From Phytoseiulus persimilis (Eukaryota; Arthropoda; Arachnida; Mesostigmata; Phytoseiidae): a DNA stretch of 64,000 nucleotides. The stretch is taken from positions 42,036,001 to 42,100,000 of the forward strand of contig CM075101.1 of assembly GCA_037576195.1 (NCBI GenBank), read 5' to 3'. Made by a program: the position numbers and the translations under genes. Numbering within the stretch: the stretch's first letter is position 1; each line of letters starts with the position of its first letter. The notes below the pieces were generated by a model that saw only the letters and a list, made by a program, of their open reading frames with translations, had not been told where the DNA came from and did no database searches. This document shows positions 28,601 through 42,750 of this stretch, one piece after another.

Positions 28601-31600
28601 CTTGCTTGCCGTTGCCCTCCTCCATCAACAGGCAACTGTCGCGCCTGAAGCATATCGCTGAGATCGGAGAGTGGATCGAGGAAAACGGTTCCAGATTCTG
28701 GTGTCAGCTGAGCCGCTGACAGCCACGAAGCCATCTTTGAGCTGCGTTCCCTTCCTGACCGGTCCATGACTGCGTCCGGAGAGTAGATGCGCGCGCAAGA
28801 GGCTGATCTTCACTCGAGTTTGTCACTTTCGATGTCCGTTGTAACAAGCCACGAGCAAGTGAGCCGCTAAACGGATACACGGCCATCTAGTACCGGTGGC
28901 TGTGGAAACATTCTGAGATTTGTGGGTGCTGGAATTTCGCGCCGGCAGCGGGCGGGTGAACGGACCGGCAGACAAACTGACTGCCTGCCCGCCTGCCTGT
29001 CAAATAATCCGTGCCGGTTCATTCGTGTAGCAAGGCGATGCTCGCTCACGGCCGACAGCAGTTTGAGCGCGCGTGTGAAAGAGACGGGCGCAGTCTTTTC
29101 GAGGAGTCTTAGGTGGCAGTAAGCTAACGAACGAGCGCGCAGACGACCAGCCAGCCGGGCAAACAAGCTATCGTCGTCGTCAATAAGTTTCAGCTGAATA
29201 GCTTAAATGCCGAGGGTGACATCGTATGAGCTCACCCGCGATCCCCCCGATCTGTTCAGCTCCAAAGAGCGTTGCGCCGGGGGAGGTCAAGAAATCGAAG
29301 ATCGTCGGGAAGGAATCGGGGTGTTCAGGTAGAGTCCCGTCGGAGGTCAGCGATCTGCACCTTCAGACGTTGCTTCTGTCCAGTCGGGAAGTTTCCTCTC
29401 TGATGATTCCCTGCTTGTGTTCGCTTCCGTCAGCTGATGGGATTCAGCCAACGACTGACGCAACGGCTGAGCCTCACTCTGAATGTCTGCTGATAGATAG
29501 CAGGCTGACTGGAGGGTATCTGGCAGGTGTCTGGGCTATCTGACGGAGGCTGGTTACTCGACAGCGGATGACGGGCGAACGGGTGATCGGCGATCCTTTT
29601 TCAAAGCGTCGTGAAACGTTAAAGACCACTCAGGCACATAGGTAGACAGCGGGCGAGGAGCGGGGCGGTGGACGCCCGCCCGCCCGCCCATCAGCTTGTC
29701 CCGTAAGAGTCGCCCTAATGCACATTCAGTGTTGTCCCGTCTCATCTCATGCTTTCGCTCATTCACTAGCTACTAGTATTGTCTACTCTCGGAGCCGATG
29801 AATAATTGAAGCCGAATTCTCCAGAATGAGACACCGGGCTCGCCGGCGCTAGTCCGTCTAGGAGCTCACCCTGTCATTGGAGGAAGTTTGAGATTCACTT
29901 CCCCCTCGCCCCCGTTTGTCACTTCTCGCCCAAGTTCTCCATTCCGCGGTCCGCGAAGGAAGTATCCCTTGTGACGCCCTCAGCAAAGAGTTACTCTTTC
30001 CCGAGATGGAGAAAGTCGTCTGTGTATGAAAAACCACATTCACAGCTGAACGAGGAGGCTGTTGTGGAGAACTCGACCACGCAGTGTTTCAACGATAGCG
30101 CGTTGATTAATTGTCATGACGCGGAGTCCGCTCCGCGATGGACTCGTCGAGCGAGCTGAATATCTCATATACAGTTGTCTCCATCTCGCCCTCATCCCCT
30201 CCGTGCTCCCTACTCCCCAACGGCGTGCCCTCGACCGCATCGTCATCTTCATGTCTCTCATCACTTACTCTACTAAGTCTCGAAGTAGCTTCCCGAAGTG
30301 GTGTTGACATGACATTCCTTCGCGCTCTCCTTTTCCCTTTATTCCCGTCTGAGGAGCCGTCCTCCGTCGCCGAGTCCTGTATACCGATTCATAAATCATT
30401 TTGAGAGGAGCTCAAATATGCGCCGCGTGCAATACTTTCAAACCCAGCATAGTCGCAGCGAGTCGCCCGACTCGTTGGCTTATTACGCCATTCAGCCGGC
30501 TTGGTGGAGTTCTCCAACGACCGACGACGGCGGTGGACGAGATAGGAAGGGGAGGGGGAAATGAAAGAAGGCCGAACCCGAATCTTGGGATTGGCAGGAC
30601 CATCATGTCGCAGTTCTTTCTCGAGGCACTGCAAAAAGTTGTCGCGAACGATCGGACTCGAACGCGTCCCTGTTCCCCGGTGGCCTTGACATCGACGCTT
30701 CAAGCGAAACTGTACTTCCCCTCGAATCCGAGGATACCGACCTGGGAGCTGCTCAAGCAGTCATGGGAAACTTCAGGACAGCAGGGCCTCGAGCAAGTCT
30801 CGGTGAGCTCCTCGCTTCCCGAGCCGTTTGCGAAGAGTTGCACGGTCCTGAAAAGGTCTACGAGAGCCTTGCGTCAGTGCCGAGCGCCTGCAGGGGCCTT
30901 CTGGGAAGGGATGTGGCAAGACGAGCACCCTTCGGGCCATTTGTCTCGGAAGATGTCCAGCTCGCGAAGGCCTCCGGCGGCCTTTCAAGATAATGAAACT
31001 CTTATAGCATCGTTGCTAAAGCGTTTTTTCTCTCGCGTCTCCTCTTTCTGTCTCTCTCGTGCTTTGTGTTCGTTGTCGGCGCCGCTGTTGTTGAAGCCGG
31101 CGTCGCCGCCGCAGTTGCGAAGGAGGGTAGGAATCCTCCCGTAGAAACGCAACGGCGAGCTGCTCTCGACTCTCATCCGCAGAGGCATCGGAGCGTTCCC
31201 TAATTCGACCGGGCCTCGTCTTAGCCCTTAGCTCCGCAGAGGGAAGCCGTCGTTCTGGAGATTGTAAAACACTTCAACAGTGTCGCTGTTGGTTGTTTTT
31301 CCCTGCCGCCGGAAACTGCTCGCACCGTTTGCTCGTTGCACAGAAAGTCCGACTGCTCGCTGAGCGGCACGTCTGCACCGGGGAAAATTGGAGCAAAACA
31401 GGAACAAAAGGAAACCGACGATTTAGGGGATTCAGCAGTTTGTCGTTGAACGTGTGTCCAACGACCAACCGAGCCAAACGAACCAAGACACGGGAGGCGA
31501 GAAACAGACAAAACGAACGGACCGCGCCGGACTTGGCAGAGCGAGCGAGCGAGGCAAAGCAAGGCAATCAGAGCTGGCAATTACCATCACTCTGAGGCGG

Positions 31601-34600
31601 AAATCGTTCAAGTTCAAGAAGCTAACGCGGGCGAAGTGACCTCTTTTTCTTGGGAACGCTCTATTCGAATGTCGCTCTCTGAGTAGCAGAGGAATCAATT
31701 CGAGCTCCGACTCGAAGAACTTATGGTAATCAGGGAATTCGTTCTGCCTTCCCGATCCGCGGCGTTCGAAATGGTCTTTTCGTTTGACGAGAGCCGCCGT
31801 CGCATCGTCCCCCTCCCCCATATTCCTTCTCGGTTACCATCTTCCTTTCAACTCCACCCACCTCTCCTTCTTACGTCCCAGGTTTCGTGTGAACTGCGCA
31901 CGCTGTGAAGTTCTCCAACCGGTATTCCGCCGGGAAAAATTGAGACCGGATCGGAGCTCGCTTCCAAGCCCGGTGCCAAGAAGGAGAAAAGGAACAAGGC
32001 GAAAATCGTAAACGGTTTTGGAGCGGGATGCTCGACGAGAAGAAAACAGCAGAAGGCCAAAGGAGGGGTCACTGTTGAGAGCCATCTGTCATGACAACGC
32101 CGGTCCTTCGATCTTTCCCGTTCGTCGTTCTTTGTTAACCGAGCAACGGAACAAGAAGCGGACAACGGCAAGCTCTGAAGCAGAGCAAGTGCAAGGAGGG
32201 GATTTGTGTCGGGAGAGGACGTCATCATCTGGGGGAGCGGCGACCTGTGGAAACGAGGGACTGGATGTGGGCGGGAGAGTAAACTATTGTGCGCAGGGGC
32301 CCGCCACCTGAACGCGCGCACTCGGTGTTTTAACGAGGCTTCCAGCGAGTGCTCTTTGCATATTCAGTAAGAAGTCGTCGATGGCGGCGGCGTTGGCTGC
32401 CCGTGCCGCCCTCCAGTTTCTTTCACTGTTATTTCCTCTCGGCGACCGTAACTCGGGCCCCGCGTCTTCCTCGTGCAGAGCGCTTTTCGCGTGTGTTACG
32501 ACCTCCCCCGTCGGCTTCGTGGCGCAATCCAATTTCTATTTTAATAACTCGCAATGCGCTTGTCGTCTTTCTTCGGTCATTCCCTAAAGGGCCTCGTCGC
32601 CATAGACAGTGCCATGATCGTCTGAGGTGCTAGAACTCACTCCGAAACTCTGGAAGCTTCACGACCGCAGACACACTCACGCAGACAAAGGAACCGGAGG
32701 CTTTCTGCGGACTACAAAAGATATTAATTCGTCGTTGAAGCTGTCACTCAACAGCTGGGGAGCAATTGTGTTCGGTACTTCGAAATGAAAAAGAAGGAGG
32801 AGAAAGGAAAAACGCGCAGCGAAGACGCGGCCGAGTCGACATAGGAATTCGCCTTTTCTTCGAGCGAAGGGTTCGCCAAAAATTTCCGCCGCAGCTCTTT
32901 CTCTCCGCGTTCCATCGGCCCTTCATTCGGCGTTTCCTCCGAGTACCCAACGTTTCCCACATCCCTCGAGCGTTGCGGCAGTTCTCCCCGCGGTTCCGCT
33001 TTATGGCATCAAAGGTTCTTGGCGAATACAGGCACCTTGAACGATACGGCCCACCGGAAAACGTCAACCTTACAGAACGCTACAGGGATCAGGGAGCAAT
33101 TTGAACTCCCGTTCTCTCCCGTTCCGTCGACTCCCGCATTTCCTGGATCGTCACACAGTTCTCGACAACCAGAATGAAGCCTGACATTGCCGGAATCTCA
33201 CAAGCCCCGACCTTCCCCGCTGCTGCTCTGAAAGGTTTTATTTTTCGTGGGGCCGCTGTCGGCAGCGAATGATCCGATCCGCCGCGGAACATTTATTTCC
33301 CATTCAAGGACGTTACAACTCTGGAGCTGACTCGCTCTGGATTGGCCAAAATTCAGGACCTGGTTCCTGGCCGTGGAGCATATGTGACTCGGGACAATCG
33401 GGCTCCGACTCGTGGCCTCGTTGGCTGTGTTGATCCAAGCGTGTCCGGCCCCATGAACGATCTCTGGCCCCGAGCTTAAGGAGTCGGTGGGGAAGGGGGA
33501 CCCCCCCCTCCCCTCCGAGTTGCGGATGGAAAGTGGAAATATCAACAAGTCCTGACGCTCGCGAGATCCACGAGCGGTGGATGGTCATGACTGACGAAGC
33601 TCAGTCATTTGGAAAAGGGAAACAGTTTTTTGTGAGTGCGGCGCATTCAAATTGTGAGCGAATCATTGCCGAACAACAGGACCACGAGCCGAGATAACAG
33701 CAGCGAGCACTCGGTCGCATTGTCGCTTTGTTTGTTAATGTTGCTGATGCCCGCTGCTTTCAAGTAAGAAAAAAGAAACTGTAATTACTCGAGGAGCATC
33801 CGAATCGTCGAATCGCTCGTTTGTCACGCCGCTGTAGGGCAGAAACGTGTAGCCAGTCAGCGACTTCACTTTCTGGGTGGCTATTCCGCCGACCAGTAGT
33901 GCGGCTCGCCACATGGTCATCTGCGTCTATTGTTGTCAACGACTCGAGCCAGACAGAACGCACGGTCGTTGCAAGGGAGCCCGTCCATTCGGGGGTCAAC
34001 GGTCGAGCAAGGGCATCAACTTCGGCTGGCTGCATGAAACGACACTCAGACTGACGATCGTTGCGGCTCGAGAATCGACCTCAGACGTTTTAGCCGTCGT
34101 CTAGACTACCGACTGGCTTGGCTGTGTTGCTGACCGGTCGGCTGGTGTCTCCTCCGCCGGCCGTAAAAAATGTATCAGACGGCGGTGAGCGATCGATTCG
34201 GTGTATGATGTCAATGTCCTCGCCGCTCTCGTACCTCGTCTGAGTCCCCCCTTTCGAAAACTGCTCTGCCACTCGCGCTCCCTTTCATGACGTTTGGAAA
34301 ATAATCGAAGCTGTGGGCTCCTCGCCGACAGAAGGGCTAGGAGGAGAGTGGGAACACCCCGGTCGCTGACCTTCAGACAGATGGTCGCGAGGTTGGCGTT
34401 TGGAAGCCATCATCCGTTCCTCCGTCGAGTTAGTTCACCGGGTCGAAAGTCTCACCTGACCGAGCGTGGCGAGCGAGGCTTGAGAGGCTAACCTAATCAA
34501 GTCGTAATGGAACACTCGTTGCTGGTGTATAGTAATTGCTGATTTAGCCTGTTTGGCCAGTCTGCTCACCAGCGTACGGCCACAACGAAAGGAGCAGCCG

Positions 34601-37600
34601 ACCTGGTTATCCCATCCCGCGGCACCTCGATCGTTCGCTGGCTTCAAGCAGCAAGCTCCTCCGCCCCTCTTGCAGTCATTGCGATGCTGGATGTGCAGCG
34701 AGTGGAGAGTTATGCGAGCGCTTGTTGGTTGCGTGCCTACTTGCTCGGTCGGTTCGTCGCTGAGATGATTCTATGCGGCGCACGTTGACTGTTTGCTTGC
34801 TCGCCCACTCCGTCTGAGGTGGTTCCCTTGGCCGCGCTCCCCTCGCCTCCTTCCCCACCCCAAGACCCGACCAACAGTTCCACAAAAAGCGGGTGTTTTG
34901 AACAGGTCCGTGATCCAGGTCTTGTCTACCTTGGTCTAATCAGAGTACTCCGAATAGATCGAGTTATTGAAGTGACCGATTGCTGAGTGACTCGTTAGCG
35001 GTGGAGTCGGAGGCAAGCTCTCCTGACGTCCTTCGGCAGGGACTCTCGAGCGCCGTAGATCTACCTAGCCGCGCCTCGTCCAACACCCCTTTCTGGATGC
35101 CGGGGAGGGAGGAGGGGGTTACGATTGAGTTCGATCATGAGCAGCTCCACCGGAGGAGATTCCAATAGGCCGAAGCGAACCTCGACGAACGCTTTCCCGA
35201 GTCTGTGGCAAAACCGAAACCAGTGGAAAAAATGTCGCGTCCCTGCTCAGCTCCACTCCTGCCATGGCTATGCAAACACACTCGCTTGCGAGGAGCACCG
35301 ACCGACCGACCGGCCGGCCGCAGAGGCCGTCGGCGGGAAAAGCAACGAGAGGTTTCTTCATTATTATGTATGCTCACCAACGACTTACGATGGGCTTCGC
35401 TAGCCTGGCATGCCTCAGTCAAGAGTGAGACGCCAGTCTCCTGGGGAACCTTGCGAGAGCATCTTCGTCCTCCTTCCCTCGAGCGGCTCCTCGAGCGAGC
35501 GAGCGCCTCCATCGTTGTCGTCGTATCTCTCTTTTGTCTTGCAGTAGTTGCCAGACAAGTTAATCTCCGTATCCGCCCCGGCAAGAACAGCGAGCGCCGA
35601 CCGCCATCGAGCCGAGCAGGCTGTTGGTTTGTTACTTTGGTGGTCCAGCCAGCCAGCCATCAATCCGCCGGATACATGTACGCGCCGGGTGAGCAGCACC
35701 GCCGCGGAACTAAATCAGATCAGGCCACGGCGGAATCAGTAGCCTTTGTCTGCCTCCCCGCCCGCTTGTCTGTGGAGAATTAGTGTAAGGGGTGGATCGG
35801 TAATGGTTGTCTTGGAAGGCAAGAGGGCGAGGGGCGGTCGGTCGAACGAACCGAGGTGAGACTCGTGGAGGGCTCAACCCCGCCAGCGACAACAGCAACA
35901 ACGAGTGCGGGCTCTCTCGAAGCCTCCACCTCGCTTGCCGCAATGAAAACAGTACCAAAGCATTCATGACCTGTCATTTATAGACTGGCTACCACTGCAC
36001 GATAACCGGCTGTGAGCAGCGAGCATTTCTCTCTCAATTTACTCCGGTCCGCTCGCGCATTGTTGAGCCTCAATCAGAGTAATGGAGTCGTCCACCGAGT
36101 CGCACCTCGGATGACGAGCATTAAAATGACTCAAGGTCAACTCTCGCTTGACGTTCGCGGCGGCTCTTGAGGCGGACAATATAGAACGCAGAGCTCCCGT
36201 TTTTCCGAGGTTCTGATTTGGGGGACGCGATCTCGACGGGAGACGTACAGCGGGAGTGTCGTCAGTTGTTGACATAATCCGCAATCTACATACACACGGG
36301 CGTTTGATGCGTTTGTGGAAGATGGACAGGAAGGGAACAAGAGGTTCGAGTAGCTTTTCGGAGAGGTTGCGAGGGAGGAATGGTTTCGAAAACGCCAGCC
36401 GGACCTGGTTAGAGGATGGAAACAATTATGGAGATGGCAGTGCCGAGTGAGCAACTTACGGAAGACCCACCCTCAGTGACGTAGCTGGCGGACTTTTACT
36501 TCCCAAAGTTGACACGGTGTCGGCTGAATAATGGGCGGATGTAGCCCGGATCGATGTGTATAATTCACTCGACAAAGTGAAATATTCGCGTTACGCTTCC
36601 ATCTCGTTGTCGAGCTCTTGTATCTCTTGCTGGCGGCGGTAACTGCCGTCATGACCACCTCCCTCTGTGAATATCTTGCGGTCAACTTCTCGCTGAACAC
36701 TTTCGAACAACTTTTCTCCCGAGTTCTCGATGGGAGCATTCACCAAAATTTCGCAACGCCCCGGCATTGCGTTCAAACGAGGCAAAGTCTGGACGGGGGA
36801 CACGAAGGTTTTGTTGTCAACTTCCGTTCCACTCCCGCCGGGTGGACCTCTGGCCCACCCGCGAGAGAACCCTATCTGGCTCGCTATCGGACGGCGAGCA
36901 GCCAGAAATCCGTTCAGCCTCCGAAACTGTGTAGAGGACGACACAGCGGAAGCCTGTCCAAGGTCCTGTACGCAGTCCGACGGTCGACTGACCCAGATAA
37001 CGCCCTAAAAGTGCCGTGATGCTAGAAGTGCTCTTGTCACGCTCCGACCGGAAAATAGAGCTGCCGCTGCTACTCTTCATTACCACAGAACTCAACGCTC
37101 GAAAGAGCCAGAATCATTTGTCAGATCGGGCCACGGTCGGAGCTCGCAAGCACTCCCGGACATGCGCTGCGGCACGTCCATGCGCGCGCGCGGACGAGCG
37201 GGCGTGTCAGTTCGTTACTATGTAACAGAATCGGATGTAACCAGAACACGGTGCGAGTCAGCCTGAACGGGGTTCATTCCTGTGCGTCCGGACGCACGTA
37301 CTCGAAAAGCTTCGATGCAGGCTGAAGCCCGCGGTTTTGAATTTCCGCCAGCATCAAACGGACTCGAACTTCTATCGATTCTGAAGTCGTGAGTCATGTC
37401 CTCTATTCGATCGATGGTGCTATTCCGGCCGGCTCCGAGCCAGCGAGAAGATCATTAGCCGGACTCGATTGCCAGAGATTCGCTTCGATAGGGAACTGAA
37501 ACACGAACTTCCACGATTGATTCTTCTGTCCCGATACAGCGGCATCGAGCTGCGCCGACGCATGGAAGTGTCCATCCGAGACACATTTTTTCCCAATCCG

Positions 37601-37992
37601 GTCGGCTCGCATGACAGAGAGTCCATTACAGCCATATTTCAAGGCACGTTCATCAACGCGCACTGGGTCGCAGCCGTCACGTACCATTCAAAGGCTGCTG
37701 CTGGAACTGTAAAGCTGGTTTCGAACTGCGGGCTGGTCCTGTTCGCTCGGCCTGGCTCGCGTCTGTCCGTGTTCGGCGGATGTCTCGACCATTCAGAGTT
37801 CGTCGATATCGAGGCGTTTGAGGGCTCCCTAAGGCCCTATTGAGAAATATCAATCCCTACGGCGGCCTGTCAGAAAAACGAACCCACCACGGAATCTACG
37901 CGCGGAGCCCGCGAGCCTCGACGAGAAGGGCTGCAGACCTGGCCGACAACAAGCCGGCCCGCGAACCAACTAACCTGGCTCTCGGCTCGTCG

Positions 37993-38005
37993 CCCCCCCC
38001 CCCCC
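37993..38005. repeat. poly-C run (13 C)
   Basis: Thirteen consecutive C on the + strand. Confidence 0.95.
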
Positions 38006-39268
38006 ACCGCTCGCTCGCCCGCCTGCCACACGGCTCCCTGGGTAAAAGTCCGCGGCCATCTATCATGCGAGATGGCCGAATGACTTAACGGAAGAAGGAC
38101 CCCACGGCTCTAATGTATTCGCAAAGACCCGTTCGTCTGTGCTCTTCTTTTCCTTTCACGTCACAGTTTCCTCCGCAACCAACAGGCGGACGGATGGGAT
38201 GCTTATCTCGTATCTTCTCCGAAATCCAGGCCGGGTCAGAGTTGAAATCCGGGTTTGTCCCCCCGTCTCCGCTGGATCATGCCGCTTGTGGATTCCGATG
38301 GCGACGCCCGGACGCGGGCTCATCGTGGACGTTCGTCTCGCTTGGGTTCCTTGAACGCAGGAATTCGTCATCAGCTGCTGGACGCCATGGTTAGGATCTC
38401 GAGTCGGCGCATAGACCATCGATCGGGATCACCCGGCCACTGCCCGGAGCGACCTCACGTTAATAATTAACTCCTTCGTAGCCCGTCGACTCGGAGTCTG
38501 ATCCTCTGAACGCCGTAGTTTCCGGCCCCAGCGGATACGACCGCCGGGACCAGGAGACCGATGAACAGGACCACGTCGTCGACGACGTTCTTCCCGACAA
38601 CAGTCCTCAAATCCTCGGCAAACGATGAGGCTCCAGAGAGGGCCCTGTGGACGAAGACACGCTCTTGGAGGATCCTCTCAACCAGCCACTTGTCGGTTCC
38701 CAGACGAACTTCGTCAAGCATCTCTCGCGAGTGTGGCCGACACCGATTCCGCTGCCGCCCGAGTTCTCTCGTTCGCCAACATTCCGGATGGCGGCTCCCC
38801 CGAAAGTTCCGCCAAAGTTCGCCCGCCGCTCGCACTTATCCCATCGGCTGGTGGAATCTCGACGAATCGAACAGCTCGTCGCTTCAGAGTTGGTTCCGCC
38901 ATGCCCGTCTGTTCGCTGGCGATGGCGTGCAGGAACGCAATATTCTTTCAAGAACTGAAACCATTTCGAGTGAAAGCACTTTCCTCCGCTCGGCTGCTGC
39001 CTACCGCGGCTCCCATCTCGCTGTTTGCCTGCGTGGCGGGCTCGAGGCGAGACTCCGGGAACTCTCCACCTGCTCCCGTACTCATGGTACGAGGATCGTT
39101 GCGCTGGCGCTATCAAAATAATTACCGTCTTTGTCAAGGATTCAACTGACCTGAGTTGGCGAGCTCCCCGAGCCCGCGGGCCTGTGGAGCATTCCGAGAC
39201 GCTGCCAGCGGAGCTCGCGTTTTCAAATCACCGGGAGCTCTGGCAACGGTCAGATCGAACGAACACTT

Positions 39269-39283
39269 CCCCCCCCCCCCCCC
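39269..39283. repeat. poly-C run (15 C)
   Basis: Fifteen consecutive C, followed by TCTCTCGG. Confidence 0.95.
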
Positions 39284-41272
39284 TCTCTCGGAGGGATCCA
39301 TCGGGTTCAGTGTCGCTCGCTGGGAGCGCGGGGTCTCCGCCCGTTTCCGCGGGTCGTAACTCATGCACGAAGAGGAATCGAGCGTCGTGATTTTGCCATA
39401 ACTCGATGTTACAGCGCAGGAACGCGCGGCGCGGACACGCGGTATTCCTGTGTCAATTCGTGTGTTGTGGTGGTGGTGGACAAAAGAGAGCGGCCCTCGG
39501 GTGCCGTTGCAACTAATGCTGCGTCGCCTCGTCGCTGCGGCCATATACTCTCGGCCCGCGACCGAGCATAGATGGTCATAAATTAGGCATAAACCTCATA
39601 CTACGACACTCTGGGGAAGCGTTGCTTTGATCACTGCCTACGAACGGAGCGGGCGGGGGCGAGGGAGTGAGCCGAGGGAAACGAAAACCGCCATCTCATC
39701 CCGCGGCATCGCAGACCACCGGGATCTGCGGTCGGCTCCGCCGCTTATTCGTTCGTCCATCTGTTCGTCTCCGATAATCGCTGTTTATCGCGCTGTATGC
39801 TCTCCCGAGTTCACGGGGCTGCCACAGTTCTCGAGAACATTCGACCAATTCATGTGCGAACAATCCCGCAGAGACCGCTTCGTCACGCCGTATCTCCTCC
39901 AGGATCACCCGCATCCTGGAAACACCGCTGTGGTTACGGATAGTTCGCCTGTTTTCGGGGCGATCAAATCGTTCGAAGCCTCAACAGAACGGAAGTTCTG
40001 TCGGACCCGCAAGCACGAGACGCGGTTCGGGACCGAGAGCGGAGTCTCGCGGGGCGGGAAATCGAGCGGGGCCTCGGCAACTGCCATAAAGAAGAGCCGG
40101 TCAGGTAGCTCGATCGGAGCTATGGCGAGCTAGCGTGCGCAACGGCCATACCGTCAGCGCGCTTCGTGGTTTGAAGCAATCTGTTATCGAGAATCTAATT
40201 GATATTTGCCGGCCGAGATGTACTTGTACGAATGGGAGATTCACTCCACACCGGATAACATCTTGCTCGCGACATAAACTCCGCGAGTTCCTCGCCGAGG
40301 AACAGCGACGCAATGCTGCCCTGCGCCGCACAAACTCCGCGGTGCGCAGCTCCGTCCTGTCGGTGGAAGCAACTAGGGGATCGGGTTCAAACGGATGTTC
40401 GAGACCCGGTTTTCCGGATTCGAGCGCTGCACGCAGATCACGACGGAGAAGTACAGACCAATGAGGATGGGCGAGCCAAGGTGTCCAATTAGATTCAGAG
40501 CTTGCTCGCCGGTCGAGGGCTCTCGAGACGAGTGTCGCCCGTTCGTCCATCTATCCGTCCGGCCGACTGCTCCTCCGGCGCGGGAGTCAACCGCCTCCCG
40601 TGGTCGGAAGCGCAATCCCAGCAGCTCTCAAGTTTTCTCCAATCTGAGCGAGCGAGGAATTCTGGGAAACGCTGGTCATTCGAGGAAAATCCACGAGAAG
40701 ACGTTGGCTTGCGACACAATGGCACCTCGGCGAATAAGTCCGAAACAACGGCTGGCTACTCCCCTCAGCCGCGGACTCGGGAGCAGCTTGGGCCCCCGGA
40801 AGAATACGCAGGAAGAGTTCGTTGTTGGGTGCAGGTGGGCCCCGCGCAGGGGAGCTTTGCGGGGTCTGGACACGCGCTGACTGAGCTAGTTGGTTCTATG
40901 GGTGATCGCTTCTTTCGTTCTCGTCAAACAAAGCCTAAAATTTGCATCGAGTTTCTTTCTGACGGCAACAGCCAGCCGGGATGGGTCTCTGAGTCTGAAT
41001 CCTCTGCTCCGAGCAGGGCGGAACGAAAACCCGACCCGAACGCAAGCAACTCGACTCATCAATGGCATTCCTCCGGGAGAGAAAGTTCCAAACCTCTCGG
41101 ATCCGTCGGCTGCGGCTCTCTCCGCGCGATTCCGTGGTGACCAACCGCTCGATCGAACTCCTGATCCGCGCTGAGCAGTATCCTGATCGATCTCCGCAGG
41201 TTGCTACGGGTCCGAGTGTACAGCTCTAGAAGGAATCCGAGGCGCTGTCTCGCGGAGTTGGCTTCGATTTGC

Positions 41273-41300
41273 GTCTGGATCCGGCGCGCCGGATCCAGAC
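41273..41300. repeat. perfect 28-bp palindrome
   Basis: The half-site GTCTGGATCCGGCG is followed without a spacer by its exact reverse complement. The core contains GGCGCGCC flanked on each side by GGATCC. Flanking bases (C at 41272, A at 41301) break the symmetry. Confidence 0.97.
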
Positions 41301-42492
41301 ACGGATCTCTCTTCGGCGAGCCTGATTGCATTTTTGCTCGTTCTTCTGTCGTCATCGAGACGGAATTACGAGTTAATCCCGAACCAACACTCGTCGTCAG
41401 CAGCCCGTTCCATCGATTGAGCCGATCGCTGAATATTGGTACTGCGATTTAGCTGCTGGGAGGAGAACAGTGTGTTCCAGCAGCCCTGCCACGGTAAACA
41501 TCAAGGAAGGCTATTACGAGATGAGTGTTGCTCGATTTTCCGGTGATCGGCTCGTTCCGTGGGACGACGTGCGAGCGCTCCACCATTCGGAACGATCGCT
41601 ATGATCTGACAATATCAGCTACCATGCCAGGAGAACAGTTCGCGAACAGTGCTCTCCGTGCCCATTCGCAACTCCGGCGTACAGAAAACCTGAAAGTTCG
41701 TATCAGCGCGACGGCGAACGTGTCCAGCGCCCCGCTTCCGGATGGGATGACTCAGACCTCTCCTGAGTCATCGTCAGCCGGGGAATTTGCCCATGACTAT
41801 TATCCTGAAGGGTTAGTCATCGCTCGTTCCAGCAGCCTCGACTCTTAGTTCTGACGGAGTGTTATCCGCGAATGAACGTCACACATTCACGACCGGACTG
41901 GTCCGGAGCTATTCCGGCGGCGCCGTGCACCGTGCGTCCTAATGAATATCTTCGTGTTTCAAAAACTTGCGAAGACTCCGGACGCTCCAACACAGCACTC
42001 ATATAATGGGCGGCGGCGGAGGGCTGTGGTTACCCCGCAACGGGCCATCTCTCGAGACGCAATCGGATAAGGGCCCAGCCCCCGAGCGACTTCATGGGGG
42101 GTGGGGGGGCGAGGGGGATTGAGAGGGTCCGAGACGGACGGAAGGAAGGCTTCGAGGGAGGGATATGGAAACACTCGGAAGAGTTAGGGGACGGGGCTGG
42201 AGGGACCAACAAGGCGCAGGGGAAGGGACGCAAAAATGATTCATCTTCTCCGTTTCTCTCTCAGGAGAACAACGGCCTCACCCAGATCCATTAAACGAGG
42301 CGCCGCGCTCTATCCAAAGAGTTCGTCCGCGCGCCCGCTGCCTGCCTGTTTGGGAACTCAAGTCTCGAAACGCAAAGTATTAAAACCGGCATTCCGTTCC
42401 GAATTCCCCACGGCATCTGCAAATTAACACAAGTTTGTTATCAACAACTAAACCTGGAGAACACTTTCTCAGAGCTGCTGCACACGTCTAAC

Positions 42493-42750
42493 AAAAAAAA
42501 AGGCGAATGGAAAAGACAGCGGATTCGCTCCACCGTCGTCCGAATGGAGAGAACGAAGGGAAAAAAAAAACTAAATTGAGTACGATCGTTGAGCTCTCGG
42601 AAGAAACGCTCGAAGGCTTTCAGTGTTTGTTCAGCAGTCGAAGCAGCTGCGGCAGCGGCGGCAGATCATTCTGAACTCGACAATTAAAACTAACGACGAC
42701 AATTGAATTCAAAGTTCTTTCTAAACTGATTTTTCGGAAGAAAAAAAAAA
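42493..42750. repeat. cluster of three poly-A runs
   Basis: A-runs of 9-10 bases lie at 42493-42501, 42561-42570 and 42741-42750. No target-site duplication or retroelement body was recognised beside them. Confidence 0.8.
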
